From NCBI RefSeq assembly GCF_002197985.1, contig NZ_NBYK01000010.1, positions 1-64,000 on the forward strand: a stretch of 64,000 nt of DNA. The letters are read 5' to 3'. Position 1 is the stretch's first letter, and every line of letters starts with the position of its first letter. The notes beneath the pieces were generated by a model. The model had not been told where the DNA came from and made no database searches. It saw nothing but the letters and a program-made list of their open reading frames with translations. This stretch comes from Halopseudomonas aestusnigri. Its GTDB lineage: Bacteria; Pseudomonadota; Gammaproteobacteria; Pseudomonadales; Pseudomonadaceae. A program made the translations under genes and the position numbers. This document shows, piece by piece, positions 10,173 through 22,357 of this stretch.

Positions 10173-10466
10173 ATGAAAGCTACCCCTTCATTGCTGTTAT
10201 GCGCCTGCCTGGCTCTGGCCGGCGCCGCCCAGGCAGATACCCTGCGCATTCCCGTCGGCGAGCAGGCCGGCAGCCAGCACACGCCCCTGCCGCAGCGTGG
10301 CGCCAGTTTTGACAGCGTCACTGCGCGCTGGGGGGAACCGAGCAAGCGCCACGCTGCGGTCGGCCAACCGCCAATTACCCGCTGGGACTATCCGGGCTTC
10401 AGTGTCTACTTCGAGTATGACAAGGTCATCGACAGCGTGCGTCAGCATACGCCAAAGGCCCCCTGA
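10173..10466 (+). CDS. small exported protein of unknown function
   Basis: This is a 97-residue protein with a clear Sec signal peptide (MKATPSLLLCACLALAGAAQA, cleavage after AQA). The mature part of about 76 residues contains SFDSVTARWGEPSKRHAAVG and ITRWDYPGFSVYFEYDKVIDS, a pattern like small periplasmic proteins seen next to glycerophosphodiesterase genes in pseudomonads. I do not recognise a catalytic motif. AGGACCTCCGAG provides the ribosome site for the ATG at 10173. It lies 13 bp after the PilZ gene and 6 bp before the phosphodiesterase gene, so the three probably form one transcript. Confidence 0.85.
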   Translation: MKATPSLLLCACLALAGAAQADTLRIPVGEQAGSQHTPLPQRGASFDSVTARWGEPSKRHAAVGQPPITRWDYPGFSVYFEYDKVIDSVRQHTPKAP

Positions 10467-10472
10467 TCCGAC

Positions 10473-11204
10473 ATGACACTGATTTACGGCCACCGCGGTG
10501 CACGGGCAGAAGCACCGGAAAACACCCTGCCCAGCTTTCGCAAGGCGCTCGAGGCAGGCGTTACCCGGGTCGAACTGGACCTTCATCTTTCCGCCGATCA
10601 GCAACTGGTCGTCATTCACGACCCGACCCTGAAACGGACAACCGGCCTGCGCGGCAAGGTTGCCCAGCATACGGCAGCGGAGCTGTCGCGCATCGACGCG
10701 CGTTTCGGTCTGCCCGGCTGGCAGACGCCCTGTGCGATACCCACCCTTGCCCAACTCCTGCAGCAATGCCCGGAAATCGAGCATTACCAGCTTGAGGTAA
10801 AGAGCGGTTCAGAGCGTCAGTCACGAATCGTGCTGGACGCCATCGCCACGCTGACCGAACGATACAACCTGCACAACAAGGCCGTCGTCACCTCTTCCAG
10901 CCGAACATTACTGCGCTATGCCAGGCGCAGCAACTTCATGCTGCCAACCGGGCTGGTCGAAGAATACGGACTGCTGGATCCGGTAAAAAGCGCTCGACGC
11001 TACGGTTGCGACTATCTGATTCTGAACTGGAAACTATGCAGCCAACAGCGCCTGCGTGCAGCGCAGGCGGCCGGACTTCACGTGTCGGTATGGACAGTCA
11101 ACGACGCTGCGCTCATGCAGCGACTTGCCGAAATGGGGGTCGACAGCCTGATTACCGACCTGCCGTCACTGGCGGTGAAGGTAATCAATCAGGGGCGCGC
11201 ATAG
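10473..11204 (+). CDS. glycerophosphodiester phosphodiesterase
   Basis: This is a 243-residue GDPD family TIM-barrel. IYGHRGARAEAPENTLPSF supplies the HRG and EN catalytic residues, VELDLHLSADQQLVVIHDP the ExD metal ligands and following His, and LEVKSG a further Glu/Lys pair. There is no signal peptide, so it is a cytoplasmic UgpQ-like enzyme that splits glycerophosphodiesters to glycerol-3-phosphate and alcohol. It follows the small exported protein by 6 bp. A GC-rich hairpin (GGGGCGC/GCGCCCC) spans its stop codon before the convergent sthA. Confidence 0.93.
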   Translation: MTLIYGHRGARAEAPENTLPSFRKALEAGVTRVELDLHLSADQQLVVIHDPTLKRTTGLRGKVAQHTAAELSRIDARFGLPGWQTPCAIPTLAQLLQQCPEIEHYQLEVKSGSERQSRIVLDAIATLTERYNLHNKAVVTSSSRTLLRYARRSNFMLPTGLVEEYGLLDPVKSARRYGCDYLILNWKLCSQQRLRAAQAAGLHVSVWTVNDAALMQRLAEMGVDSLITDLPSLAVKVINQGRA

Positions 11205-11210
11205 CGCCCC
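11192..11210. terminator. GC-rich hairpin between convergent genes
   Basis: GGGGCGC at 11192-11198 pairs with GCGCCCC at 11204-11210 around a 5-nt loop. It covers the phosphodiesterase stop and ends just before the sthA stop. There is no T tract, so termination efficiency is uncertain. Confidence 0.45.
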
Positions 11211-11216
11211 GAACAC

Positions 11217-12614
11217 TCAGAACAGCCTGTTCAGGCCATCCAGCGCAGCCACCCGGTAGGCTTCGGCCATGGTCGGATAGTTGAACGTAGTATTGACGAA
11301 GTAGTTGATGGTGTTGGCGCCATCTTTCTGGTTCATGATCGCCTGACCGATGTGCACGATCTCGGCGGCCTGGTCGCCAAAGCAATGGATACCCAGTACC
11401 TCGAGCGTCTCGCGGTGGAACAGGATCTTCAGCAGGCCGACCGGCTCACCACTGATCTGCGCACGCGCAATACTCTTGAAAAAGGCCTGGCCAATCTCAT
11501 ACGGCACACATGCATCGGTCAGCTCCCGTTCGGTTTTACCCAGCGAGCTGATTTCAGGAATCGTGTAAATGCCCGTCGGCACGTCATCGACAAAGCGCCA
11601 GCCGTCATTGCTGACAATATTGCCCGCCGCTGAACGCCCCTGGTCAAAGGCTGCACTGGCCAGGCTTGGCCAGCCGATCACATCACCGACCGCATAGATA
11701 TTCGGCACGCTGGTGCGGTAGTTTTCATCCACTTCCAGCTGACCACGGCCATTGGGATGCAGAGCCACGTTCTCAAGGCCCAGTCCATCGGTGTTGCCGG
11801 TACGCCCGTTACACCACAGCAATGCATCGGCCTTCAGCCGCTTGCCGGACTTGAGCTGCAGGACAACGCCTCGGTTGTCCAGCCCTTCGATCTTTTCATA
11901 CTCCTCGTTATGGCGAATCAGCACACTGCTGTTGCGCAGGTGATAACTCAGCGCATCGGAGATCTCATCGTCGAGGAAGCTGAGCAGCCGATCACGGGTA
12001 TCGATCAGGTCAACCTTGACCCCAAGACCACAGAAAATCGAAGCGTACTCGCAACCAATGACACCGGCACCATAGATGATCAGCGTGCGAGGTGTATGGT
12101 TGAGCTTGAGAATGGTGTCACTGTCATAGATACGCGGATGACTGAAATTAACGTCAGCCGGACGATATGGACGCGAGCCGGTGGCAATGATCACCTCTTT
12201 GGCGATCAGCTTTTCCACCGCGCCGGAGCCGTCTACCACCTCGATGGTATGTTCGTCGGCAAAGCTGCCCTTGCCAAAGAACACGTCAACCCGGTTGCGT
12301 GCGTAGTAGCTGGTGCGCGAAGCCACCTGCTTGTTCATCACCTTCTCGGCACTGCGCAGAACGTCCGGAAACGAGAACCAGCGCGGTTCACCAATCTGCC
12401 GGAACATCGGATTGGTGTTGAACTGAATGATCTGCTTGACCGAATAACGCAACGCCTTCGACGGGATGGTGCCAAGATGGGTGCAATTACCGCCCACTTC
12501 ACGACGTTCTTCAACCACAGCCACCTTGCGACCATGCTTGGCGGCATTCATCGCCGCGCCCTCACCCGCCGGGCCGGAGCCCAGCACCACTACGTCGTAG
12601 TTGTATACGGCCAT
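11217..12614 (-). CDS. sthA: soluble pyridine nucleotide transhydrogenase
   Basis: SthA is a cytoplasmic flavoprotein that equilibrates NADPH + NAD+ with NADP+ + NADH. At 465 residues it has family length. The N-terminal FAD motif [20 protein letters not shown] is followed by [15 protein letters not shown], where the thioredoxin-reductase-type CxxxxC pair has lost its second Cys (Thr instead), as in true SthA. The second dinucleotide fold is [15 protein letters not shown], and [23 protein letters not shown] is the C-terminal FAD motif. It stands alone on the minus strand, between nqrM and the convergent phosphodiesterase. Confidence 0.96.
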   Translation of the reverse strand: MAVYNYDVVVLGSGPAGEGAAMNAAKHGRKVAVVEERREVGGNCTHLGTIPSKALRYSVKQIIQFNTNPMFRQIGEPRWFSFPDVLRSAEKVMNKQVASRTSYYARNRVDVFFGKGSFADEHTIEVVDGSGAVEKLIAKEVIIATGSRPYRPADVNFSHPRIYDSDTILKLNHTPRTLIIYGAGVIGCEYASIFCGLGVKVDLIDTRDRLLSFLDDEISDALSYHLRNSSVLIRHNEEYEKIEGLDNRGVVLQLKSGKRLKADALLWCNGRTGNTDGLGLENVALHPNGRGQLEVDENYRTSVPNIYAVGDVIGWPSLASAAFDQGRSAAGNIVSNDGWRFVDDVPTGIYTIPEISSLGKTERELTDACVPYEIGQAFFKSIARAQISGEPVGLLKILFHRETLEVLGIHCFGDQAAEIVHIGQAIMNQKDGANTINYFVNTTFNYPTMAEAYRVAALDGLNRLF

Positions 12615-12669
12615 TCAGTCTGTTCCTTGTATCTCGCAAAAAGAGGGTGCCACGCGTCACCAACAGCGA

Positions 12670-12912
12670 CTAGTCGACCTTGGTCGCGTCGCGGGCAAGA
12701 TCAGCATTAAGCGGACGCTGCGGCGCACCGGCGTTGGCACTGGCCTCCTCACACTTGGTGACATCACCACCACAAATGCCGCAGGCCTTGTCGACACCTA
12801 CCGCACCGATCCCACCGCAGGAGCCGGCAATCGGCTTGCGGCCCATCATGACACCCACAGCCATGCCGGCCACACACAGCAGCATCACCATAAAGGCCAT
12901 TAACCAAACCAT
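12670..12912 (-). CDS. nqrM: Na+-NQR maturation protein NqrM
   Basis: This is an 80-residue protein with one N-terminal membrane helix (MVWLMAFMVMLLCVAGMAVGVMMG). A cysteine-rich segment follows, SCGGIGAVGVDKACGICGG and then TKCEE, with four conserved Cys after the helix. This is the NqrM (DUF539) signature. NqrM is needed to build the Fe site held by Cys of NqrD and NqrE in the inner membrane. It follows apbE by 3 bp at the end of the nqr operon. Confidence 0.94.
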   Translation of the reverse strand: MVWLMAFMVMLLCVAGMAVGVMMGRKPIAGSCGGIGAVGVDKACGICGGDVTKCEEASANAGAPQRPLNADLARDATKVD

Positions 12913-12915
12913 GTT

Positions 12916-13938
12916 TTACTCCTTGCCCGGGGTCAGGGCATCAAAGCGGGGCGTCACCCTGGACTCGAACGTGTCACCCTCGCGAACAACAAAAAACGCG
13001 GCGATATCATGCGCCAGCGCATATTTCCATCCTGCCTCTTCGCCCATGATCATGAGCACGGTAGATAGCCCGTCAGCCTTCGCGGCAGACGGATCAAGCA
13101 CGGTTACCGACGCCAGGCGATGCATCACCGGACGCCCGTTACGAGCATCGAAGGTATGCGAAAACCGCTGTCCGTCGAGCTCGAAATAATTGCGGTAATC
13201 TCCAGAGGTCGAAACCCCCTCGCCGTCAAGCGAGACAATGATCTGGGCGACACGGTTGTCGTCGCGCGGCTCTTCAATGGCAATACGCCAAGGCCGATCA
13301 CCGGGCTTGCGGCCAACGGCCTTGAGCTCACCGGTCAACTCCACCATATAGCTTTTGATGCCGAACTGCTCAAGTCGTTCAGCTACCCGGTCAACCATGT
13401 AGCCAGCTCCCACGCTGCTCAGGTCGACGGTTAACGCACGATCCTTGCAGAGCTGGGTGCCCTGCAGGTGCAGATGCTGCTGGCCAACCGATTGCATTGT
13501 CTCGGCAAGTGCCTGCGGGTCTGGCACGCTCTGTAACTGAGGGTCGCCGTGGAAGCCCCAAAGCTGGAGCAATGGCGCCACGGTAATATCAAATGCTCCG
13601 CCACTCTCCTTATGCAGCCGGTCTGTCAGAGCAACCAGTGTCAGAACCGACTCCGGCATATCCATACAGGTCCCGGCCGGTGCCGCATTGAAACGCGCCA
13701 GGTCGGAATCGGAGCGCCAGGTCGATACTTCATCGTCAAAACGCGCCAGCATGGCGTCAATATCGGCCTGCAGGGTCTCGACATCCGGCGAATCATCGAC
13801 CGGCACCCACTTGATCGAATAGGTACTGCCCATGGTTGCACCGTATATTTCTGCAACCGGGTCCACAGAATTGAAACAGCCCGTTAGGGCTGTTGCCAGG
13901 GCAACAGCAATAACGGGCCGGATAACGCTCAGCCGCAT
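12916..13938 (-). CDS. apbE: FAD:protein FMN transferase
   Basis: ApbE attaches FMN covalently to Thr in NqrB and NqrC. It is an exported lipoprotein: the signal peptide ends in the lipobox LTGC near residue 20. The mature enzyme shows IYGATMGSTYSIKW, VDLSSVGAGYMVDRVAERL (the FAD-binding loop), VELTGELKAVGRKPGDRPW and, near the C terminus, LDPSAAKADGLSTVLMIMG with the Mg2+-site Asp. The ATG at 13938 overlaps the nqrF stop, which favours it over the longer frame beginning at 13983. Co-location with its NqrB/NqrC substrates makes the assignment firm. Confidence 0.95.
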   Translation of the reverse strand: MRLSVIRPVIAVALATALTGCFNSVDPVAEIYGATMGSTYSIKWVPVDDSPDVETLQADIDAMLARFDDEVSTWRSDSDLARFNAAPAGTCMDMPESVLTLVALTDRLHKESGGAFDITVAPLLQLWGFHGDPQLQSVPDPQALAETMQSVGQQHLHLQGTQLCKDRALTVDLSSVGAGYMVDRVAERLEQFGIKSYMVELTGELKAVGRKPGDRPWRIAIEEPRDDNRVAQIIVSLDGEGVSTSGDYRNYFELDGQRFSHTFDARNGRPVMHRLASVTVLDPSAAKADGLSTVLMIMGEEAGWKYALAHDIAAFFVVREGDTFESRVTPRFDALTPGKE

Positions 13939-13939
13939 A

Positions 13940-15163
13940 CTAGCCGCCGAAGTCGTCGAGCAGGATATTCTCGGGTTCGACACCCAGGTCCTGCAGCATC
14001 TTGATCACGGATGCGTTCATCATCGGCGGTCCACACATGTAGAACTCGCAGTCCTCGGGCGCCGGATGGTCCTTCAGATAGTTCTCGAACAGGACATTGT
14101 GGATAAAGCCGGTCGGGCCTTCCCAGTTGTCTTCAGGCAGCGGATCGGACAAAGCCAGATGCCACTGGAAGTTGTCGTTCTCGGCCGCCAGTTGATCGTA
14201 CTCTTCGACATAGAACGCCTCGCGCAGCGAGCGCGCGCCGTACCAGAAGCTCATCTTGCGCGTGGAATGCAGGCGCTTGAGCTGGTCGAAGATGTGCGAA
14301 CGCATCGGAGCCATGCCGGCGCCGCCACCGATAAACACCATCTCGGCGTCGGTATCACGCGCAAAGAACTCACCAAAGGGACCGTACACGGTAACCTTGT
14401 CACCCGGTTTCAGCGAGAACACCCAGGAGGACATCTTACCGGGCGGCAGGTCATCACGACCGGGCGGCGGCGAAGCCACACGGATGTTGAACTTCACCAG
14501 ACCCTTCTCTTCCGGATAGTTCGCCATGGAATAGGCACGAATAGTCGTCTCATCGACCTTCGATACGTACTTCCACAGGTTGAACTTGTCCCAGTCACCG
14601 CGAAATTCCGGCTGAATGTCGAAATCCTTGTAGTGGACGGTGTGCGGCGGGCATTCCAGCTGCACATAACCACCGGCTCGGAAGTCAACGTTCTCACCTT
14701 CGGGCAGTTTCAGGGTCAGTTCCTTGATGAAGGTTGCGACGTTCGGGTTGGAAGCGACAGTGCACTCCCACTTCTTCACGCCGAAGACTTCTTCAGGCAC
14801 TTCAATTTCCATATCCTGCTTGACCGGAGTCTGGCAGGACAGACGCCAGCCTTCCTTCGCTTCACGCTTGGTAAAGTGCGACTCCTCGGTCGGCAGCATT
14901 TCGCCGCCACCGCTTTTCACGATGCACTTGCACTGAGCGCAGGTACCGCCGCCGCCACAGGCAGACGACAGAAACACGCCATTGCTGGCGAGGGTATTAA
15001 GCAGCTTGGACCCGGCAGCCACAGTGACCTTGCGCTCACCGTTGATGTCGATAGTGACATCGCCGCTGCTGACCAGCTTGGAACGGGCGATCAGAATGAT
15101 GGCCACCAGCGACAGCACGATCGCGGTAAACATCCCGACGCCCAGATAGATTTCCATGTTCAT
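13940..15163 (-). CDS. nqrF: Na+-NQR subunit F, NADH dehydrogenase
   Basis: NqrF is the electron entry subunit: NADH to FAD to a 2Fe-2S cluster. It is 407 residues. An N-terminal membrane anchor ([19 protein letters not shown]) precedes a plant-type ferredoxin domain with cysteines in [17 protein letters not shown] and a fourth in LSCQTP. The FAD domain follows, with the RAYSMANYP motif, then the NADH domain with [13 protein letters not shown] and [11 protein letters not shown] second in-frame ATG lies two codons downstream. GAGGAG precedes the first ATG. Confidence 0.97.
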   Translation of the reverse strand: MNMEIYLGVGMFTAIVLSLVAIILIARSKLVSSGDVTIDINGERKVTVAAGSKLLNTLASNGVFLSSACGGGGTCAQCKCIVKSGGGEMLPTEESHFTKREAKEGWRLSCQTPVKQDMEIEVPEEVFGVKKWECTVASNPNVATFIKELTLKLPEGENVDFRAGGYVQLECPPHTVHYKDFDIQPEFRGDWDKFNLWKYVSKVDETTIRAYSMANYPEEKGLVKFNIRVASPPPGRDDLPPGKMSSWVFSLKPGDKVTVYGPFGEFFARDTDAEMVFIGGGAGMAPMRSHIFDQLKRLHSTRKMSFWYGARSLREAFYVEEYDQLAAENDNFQWHLALSDPLPEDNWEGPTGFIHNVLFENYLKDHPAPEDCEFYMCGPPMMNASVIKMLQDLGVEPENILLDDFGG

Positions 15164-15178
15164 CAGTTACAGCTCCTC

Positions 15179-15790
15179 TTACAGTTGAACGCCGGAGAAG
15201 GACATGAAGCCCAGCGACATCAGACCAACAGTAATGAAGGTGATGCCCAGGCCACGAAGCCCGTCCGGTACATCGCTGTACTTGAGCTTTTCACGGATGC
15301 CCGCCAGGGCAACGATGGCCAGCGCCCAGCCGATACCGGCACCGGCGCCATACACCACGCTTTCACCGAAGGCGTAGTCACGTTCAACCATGAACAGGGA
15401 AGCACCCATGATCGCGCAGTTAACCGTGATCAGCGGCAGGAACACACCCAGCGCGTTGTAGAGCGCGGGCACGAACTTGTCGAGCAGCATCTCGAGGATC
15501 TGTACGATCGCCGCGATGACACCGATATAGCTGAGCAGACCCAGGAAGCTCAGATCAACGTTCGGCATGCCGGCCCAGGCCAGCGCGCCATCCTTGAGCA
15601 AGTAGGTGTAGATCAGGTTGTTGGCCGGCACCGTGATGGTCAGTACCACAACCACCGCAATACCCAGACCCAGCGCGGTCTGAACCTTCTTGGAGATGGC
15701 GATAAAGGTACACATCCCCAGGAAGAAGGCCAGCGCCATGTTTTCGACGAAAATCGCCCGCACCAGCAGGCTGATGTAATGTTCAATCAT
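15179..15790 (-). CDS. nqrE: Na+-NQR subunit E
   Basis: NqrE is a six-helix inner-membrane subunit of 203 residues. It begins [27 protein letters not shown], where the Cys is one of the ligands of the intramembrane Fe centre shared with NqrD, and the later half-helix [11 protein letters not shown] holds the second Cys. It is homologous to RnfA, but the presence of all six nqr genes in order rules out Rnf. It is 3 bp from nqrD and about 15 bp from nqrF. Confidence 0.97.
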   Translation of the reverse strand: MIEHYISLLVRAIFVENMALAFFLGMCTFIAISKKVQTALGLGIAVVVVLTITVPANNLIYTYLLKDGALAWAGMPNVDLSFLGLLSYIGVIAAIVQILEMLLDKFVPALYNALGVFLPLITVNCAIMGASLFMVERDYAFGESVVYGAGAGIGWALAIVALAGIREKLKYSDVPDGLRGLGITFITVGLMSLGFMSFSGVQL

Positions 15791-15793
15791 GGC

Positions 15794-16465
<672 letters not shown>

Positions 16466-16467
16466 GA

Positions 16468-17247
16468 TTATGCCTCCCCTGCACGAAGATGTTCGAGGAA
16501 CGGACCGAAGCCGTCTTCACCCAGCCAGAAACGCACCAGATTCTCTACACCACGACTGGTCAGCGTGGCGCCGGCCAGCGCGTCCACCTGGTGTTCGGCG
16601 TTCGGGTTGCTTGGATCAACGCCGCCCTTGACGACGCTGATAGCCGGTTCGCCGGACTCGTCAAAGACAACCTTGCCAGTCCACTGAGCCTTCCAGTTCG
16701 GGTTATCCACCTCGCCACCCAGACCGGGAGTCTCGGCGTGCTGGTAGAAGCCAAGGCCGACGACGGTCTTCAGATCGCTTTCCAGCGCCATAAAGCCGTA
16801 CAAGGTCGACCACAGGCCATAGCCGTGGATCGGCAGGATCAGGGTCTTGATGCTGCCATCGGGATTTTCCACCACATAAACGGTGGAATAGTCAGCGCGG
16901 CGACGGATGCTGGCAATATCCTGCTCGCCATCCAGCTGCTGGGACATGGCCGGATCTTTCGACGCTTTCTGCTGATCGAATGTCAGCGCATCCAGAGCAT
17001 CACTGAACTCACCAGTACGCAGATCAACCAGACGCGGCGTGATCTGCTGGAACTGCTCCTGCACACTGACACCCGGCTCGAACAAACCGGCAATCTGCAG
17101 AATGTTGCGCTGCTTGTCCTGCAGTTTGTTGGTCGTCTGCACCGGCTTGAGCGCAACCGCGGCGGCGGACACCACGACGGAGCAGACCAGACAGACGAGC
17201 AGCGCGACCGTCAGCGTGCGGGCAACGGATTCTTTCTTAGCGGACAT
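16468..17247 (-). CDS. nqrC: Na+-NQR subunit C
   Basis: NqrC carries covalently bound FMN on the periplasmic side. The protein is about 259 residues from the ATG at 17247 ([18 protein letters not shown]), which I prefer because it overlaps the nqrB stop by 11 bp and directly precedes the single membrane helix. The flavinylation motif is [22 protein letters not shown], the (S/A)GAT sequence that ApbE modifies at Thr. The upstream 20 codons of open frame lie in nqrB and are not conserved-looking. Confidence 0.96.
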   Translation of the reverse strand: MSAKKESVARTLTVALLVCLVCSVVVSAAAVALKPVQTTNKLQDKQRNILQIAGLFEPGVSVQEQFQQITPRLVDLRTGEFSDALDALTFDQQKASKDPAMSQQLDGEQDIASIRRRADYSTVYVVENPDGSIKTLILPIHGYGLWSTLYGFMALESDLKTVVGLGFYQHAETPGLGGEVDNPNWKAQWTGKVVFDESGEPAISVVKGGVDPSNPNAEHQVDALAGATLTSRGVENLVRFWLGEDGFGPFLEHLRAGEA

Positions 17248-18451
17248 TACGTGCAAGCCTCCGTTTGATGTTGGCCTGAACCACGAAGTGGTCGATGAGC
17301 GGAGCAAACAGGTTGGCGAACAGAATCGCCAGCATCATGCCCTCGGGGAACGCCGGGTTGACGACACGGATCAGGATAACCATCAGACCGATCAGTGCAC
17401 CAAAGAACCACTTGCCGGTGTTGGTCATCGACGCCGATACCGGATCGGTCGCCATGAAGATCATGCCGAAAGCGAACCCGCCCACTACCATGTGCCAATA
17501 CCAGGGCATGGCGAACATCGGGTTGGTGTCAGAGCCAATCATGTTGAACAGCAGGCTGGTTGCAACCATGCCGAGCATCACGCCGGCGACGATGCGCCAG
17601 TTGGCGATCTTGGTCAGCAGCAGAACCGCACCACCGATGAAGATGGCCAGGGTAGACACTTCGCCCATGGAACCCTGCATGTTGCCGTAGAAGGCGTCCA
17701 GCCAGGTCAGGCCGCTGGCAACGATCTGCTCGACACCGCCGGAAGCAGCCATGCTCAGGGCAGTCGCGCCGGCATAACCGTCCACTGCAGTCCAGACCGC
17801 GTCACCGGACATCTGCGCCGGATAGGCGAAGAACAGGAACGCACGACCGGTCAGTGCCGGGTTGAGGAAGTTTTTACCGGTACCGCCGAACACTTCCTTA
17901 CCGATCACAACACCAAAACTGATACCCAGAGCGACCTGCCACAGCGGAATGCTCGGCGGCACGATCAGGGCAAACAGGATGGAGGTCACGAAGAAACCTT
18001 CGTTGACTTCATGCTTGCGGATGGACGCGAATACCACTTCCCAGAAACCGCCGACCAGGAAGGTCACAGCGTAGACCGGGAGGAAGTAGGCTGCACCGTG
18101 GATCAGATTGTCCCACAGGCTGGCCGGATCAAATCCGGCGAACATGGCGATCAGCGCCAGACGCCAGTTGTCCTGGGCAGCCAGCAGATCCGGGTTGCCG
18201 GCATAGATGCTGTTGGCCTGGAAACCGATGTTGTACATCCCGTAGAAAATGACCGGGAAGGTGCACAGCCATACGGTAATCATCATGCGCTTGAGGTCGA
18301 GACCGTCGCGCACGTGCGCAGTCGTCTTGGTGACGCTGCCCGGGCGGTAGAAGAAGGTATCAACGGCTTCGTAGAGGGCGTACCACTTTTCGTGCTTGCC
18401 GCCCTTCTCGAAGTTATGCTCGATCTTGTCGAGGAATGAACGCAGGCTCAT
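17237..18451 (-). CDS. nqrB: Na+-NQR subunit B
   Basis: NqrB is the largest membrane subunit (404 residues, about ten helices). It carries covalent FMN and riboflavin and forms the Na+ path. The FMN-attachment motif is [16 protein letters not shown] at about residues 227-242. Other conserved segments are [25 protein letters not shown] and [21 protein letters not shown]. It starts with an ATG next to the nqrA stop and overlaps nqrC. Confidence 0.97.
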   Translation of the reverse strand: MSLRSFLDKIEHNFEKGGKHEKWYALYEAVDTFFYRPGSVTKTTAHVRDGLDLKRMMITVWLCTFPVIFYGMYNIGFQANSIYAGNPDLLAAQDNWRLALIAMFAGFDPASLWDNLIHGAAYFLPVYAVTFLVGGFWEVVFASIRKHEVNEGFFVTSILFALIVPPSIPLWQVALGISFGVVIGKEVFGGTGKNFLNPALTGRAFLFFAYPAQMSGDAVWTAVDGYAGATALSMAASGGVEQIVASGLTWLDAFYGNMQGSMGEVSTLAIFIGGAVLLLTKIANWRIVAGVMLGMVATSLLFNMIGSDTNPMFAMPWYWHMVVGGFAFGMIFMATDPVSASMTNTGKWFFGALIGLMVILIRVVNPAFPEGMMLAILFANLFAPLIDHFVVQANIKRRLARNVR

Positions 18452-18452
18452 G

Positions 18453-20142
<1,690 letters not shown>

Positions 20143-20658
20143 ATGTCACTGCCGAGCATCTTCCTCAGCGCTTTGCTGCTGCTCGCTTCAACCAGCGCCG
20201 CAGCAACCACCGAGACGACGCTGACTACCCGCAATCAGCACCTGTTTCGCTACCTGTTCGTGGATGTCTACACCGCCACACTGTACGCCCCGAGCAACAG
20301 CAACCTGACCGGTATTCTCGACAGCGGTCAACCGGTTCGACTAACCCTGCAGTATCACCGCTCGATAGACCGGGATGACATGATCAAGGCCGCCCAGGTC
20401 ACACTGGAGCGCCAGCACCCGGCATCCCGACTTGCCCAACTGCAAGCCGACATCGACCAGTTGCACACCCATTTCGTCGACGTCAGCGAGGGAGACACCT
20501 ATAGCCTGGCTCGCACTGCCGACGGAGAACTCCAGCTGTACCATAACAATCAGCTCAGCTTCAGCAGCAAGACCCCGGGCCTGGCCGATGCGTACCTTGG
20601 CATCTGGCTCGGCCAAAACGGGCTGTCTGACGACCTGCGCAGCGCCCTGCTGCGCTAG
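20143..20658 (+). CDS. exported chalcone isomerase-like protein
   Basis: This is a 171-residue protein with a Sec signal peptide (MSLPSIFLSALLLLASTSAAA). The mature part matches the bacterial chalcone-isomerase-like family: FRYLFVDVYTATLYAP, VRLTLQYHRSIDRDDMIKAA and LADAYLGIWLGQNGLSDDLRSALL. Plant CHI members close flavanone rings, but bacterial periplasmic homologues have no established role, so no enzymatic function should be assumed. GGGGAG precedes the ATG at 20143. It ends 23 bp before a strong bidirectional terminator shared with the convergent gap gene. Confidence 0.85.
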   Translation: MSLPSIFLSALLLLASTSAAATTETTLTTRNQHLFRYLFVDVYTATLYAPSNSNLTGILDSGQPVRLTLQYHRSIDRDDMIKAAQVTLERQHPASRLAQLQADIDQLHTHFVDVSEGDTYSLARTADGELQLYHNNQLSFSSKTPGLADAYLGIWLGQNGLSDDLRSALLR

Positions 20659-20681
20659 CAACGCAGCAAAAGCAGAAACCG

Positions 20682-20719
20682 AGCAACAAAAAAGGCGCCG
20701 AAGCGCCTTTTTTGTTGCT
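20682..20719. terminator. bidirectional intrinsic terminator
   Basis: A perfect 17-bp inverted repeat (AGCAACAAAAAAGGCGC and its complement) surrounds a CGAA loop, with A and T tracts on both flanks. It lies between the convergent chalcone-isomerase-like gene and gap. Confidence 0.95.
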
Positions 20720-20733
20720 GCCATATCCGACAA

Positions 20734-22173
20734 TCAGACCGGGAACGCCGGCGGATTGACGTGGGCCATATCTTCCAGAATGCGCACAACCTGGCAGCTG
20801 TAGCCGAACTCGTTGTCGTACCACACGTACAGAATCACACGATTGTCGTTGCAGATGGTTGCTTCGGCATCGACCACACCAGCGTGACGCGAACCCACGA
20901 AGTCAGTGGAAACCACTTCCTGCGAGTTGGTGAAGTCAATCTGCTTGTGCAGCTCGGAGTGCAGCGCCATGTGACGCAGGTAGTCGTTGACCTCATCGCG
21001 ATTGGTCGACTTTTCCAGGTTCAGGTTCAGAATCGCCATTGAGACGTTCGGAGTCGGAACACGGATGGCGTTGCCGCTCAGCTTGCCAGCCAGCTCCGGC
21101 AGTGCCTTGGCGACCGCCTTGGCTGCACCGGTCTCGGTGATAACCATGTTCAGCGCAGCGCTGCGACCACGACGATTGCCCTTGTGGAAGTTGTCGATCA
21201 GATTCTGGTCGTTGGTGTACGAGTGAACCGTCTCAACGTGGCCATTGGCGATGCCGAACTTGTCGTTGATCGCTTTCAGTACCGGCACGATGGCATTGGT
21301 GGTGCAGGACGCCGCAGAAATGATCTTGTCTTCGGGTGTAATGGCAGCGTGGTTGATGCCATGAACGATATTCTTCAGGTCGCCCTTGCCGGGCGCAGTC
21401 AGCACTACCTGGGACGCGCCCTTGCACTGCAGGTGCTGGGACAGGCCGGCTTCGTCACGCCACACACCGGTGTTGTCGACAACAATGGCATCTTCGATAC
21501 CGTAGGCTGTGTAATCGATACTGGTCGGATCGCTGGCGTAGATAACCTGAATCAGGTTGCCGTTGGCAGTGATGGTGTTGTTTTCTTCATCAATGGTGAT
21601 GGTGCCCTGGAAGGAGCCGTGAACCGAATCACGACGCAGCAGGCTGGCACGTTTGGACAGGTCGTTGGTTGCGCCCTTGCGGACAACGATGGCGCGCAGG
21701 CGCAGGCCATCACCGGCACCAGCCTTCTCGATCATGATGCGCGCCAGCAGGCGACCGATGCGACCGAAGCCGTACAACACCACGTCACGACCCTGACGGC
21801 GCTCGCCGGTCTTGCCGATAACACTGGCCAGCTCGACCCGCAGGAAGGCATTCAGGTCGTCGCTGCCGGAGGCACGGAACTTGTTGACCAGACGGGCAAG
21901 ATCGATGGAGGCCGGGCCCAGGTTCAGGTCCAGCAGTTCCTTCAGAACCGGGAAGGTGTCATGAACCGACAGCTCATTGTCATCGATCTGACGAGCGAAA
22001 CGGTGGGATTTCAGCAGGCTGATGACCGAGCGATTGACCAGGCCACGACCGTAAACGGAGGTGACAACGTTATGCTCACGGTACAGACGGCCAATCAGAG
22101 GAATCATCGCCTCAGCGGTGGCTTCACGGTCCGTCCAGTTTTCCAGACACTGCTCAAATTGGGCTTGAGTCAC
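20734..22173 (-). CDS. gap: glyceraldehyde-3-phosphate dehydrogenase, N-terminally extended
   Basis: This is a GAPDH family protein of about 479 residues. The NAD-binding GFGRIGR begins only near residue 135 rather than at the N terminus, so about 130 extra residues precede the Rossmann fold. Catalytic Cys lies in SAASCTTNAIVPVLKAI (about residue 290), and WYDNEFGYSCQVVRI closes the catalytic domain. I prefer the GTG at 22173 (product VTQAQFEQCLENW) because GGAAGG lies 7 nt upstream; a TTG five codons earlier lacks this. The long GAPDH-like type is usual in pseudomonads at this locus. The role of the extension is unknown. Confidence 0.92.
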   Translation of the reverse strand: MTQAQFEQCLENWTDREATAEAMIPLIGRLYREHNVVTSVYGRGLVNRSVISLLKSHRFARQIDDNELSVHDTFPVLKELLDLNLGPASIDLARLVNKFRASGSDDLNAFLRVELASVIGKTGERRQGRDVVLYGFGRIGRLLARIMIEKAGAGDGLRLRAIVVRKGATNDLSKRASLLRRDSVHGSFQGTITIDEENNTITANGNLIQVIYASDPTSIDYTAYGIEDAIVVDNTGVWRDEAGLSQHLQCKGASQVVLTAPGKGDLKNIVHGINHAAITPEDKIISAASCTTNAIVPVLKAINDKFGIANGHVETVHSYTNDQNLIDNFHKGNRRGRSAALNMVITETGAAKAVAKALPELAGKLSGNAIRVPTPNVSMAILNLNLEKSTNRDEVNDYLRHMALHSELHKQIDFTNSQEVVSTDFVGSRHAGVVDAEATICNDNRVILYVWYDNEFGYSCQVVRILEDMAHVNPPAFPV

Positions 22174-22357
22174 GGCTTTACCTTCCAAGTCTTGATAACC
22201 AAAGGGCGCATATTATGCTTTCAGCGCGCACCTTAGGCAATGATCAGGACAAAATCCAGCCGGTGCGGGCACAAACGCAACGAGCACGGTAAACTGCCTG
22301 CCGTTGCCAGCCGCGCATCGGCCAGCACGCCACCGAACCGACCTCAAGAGTTATCGC

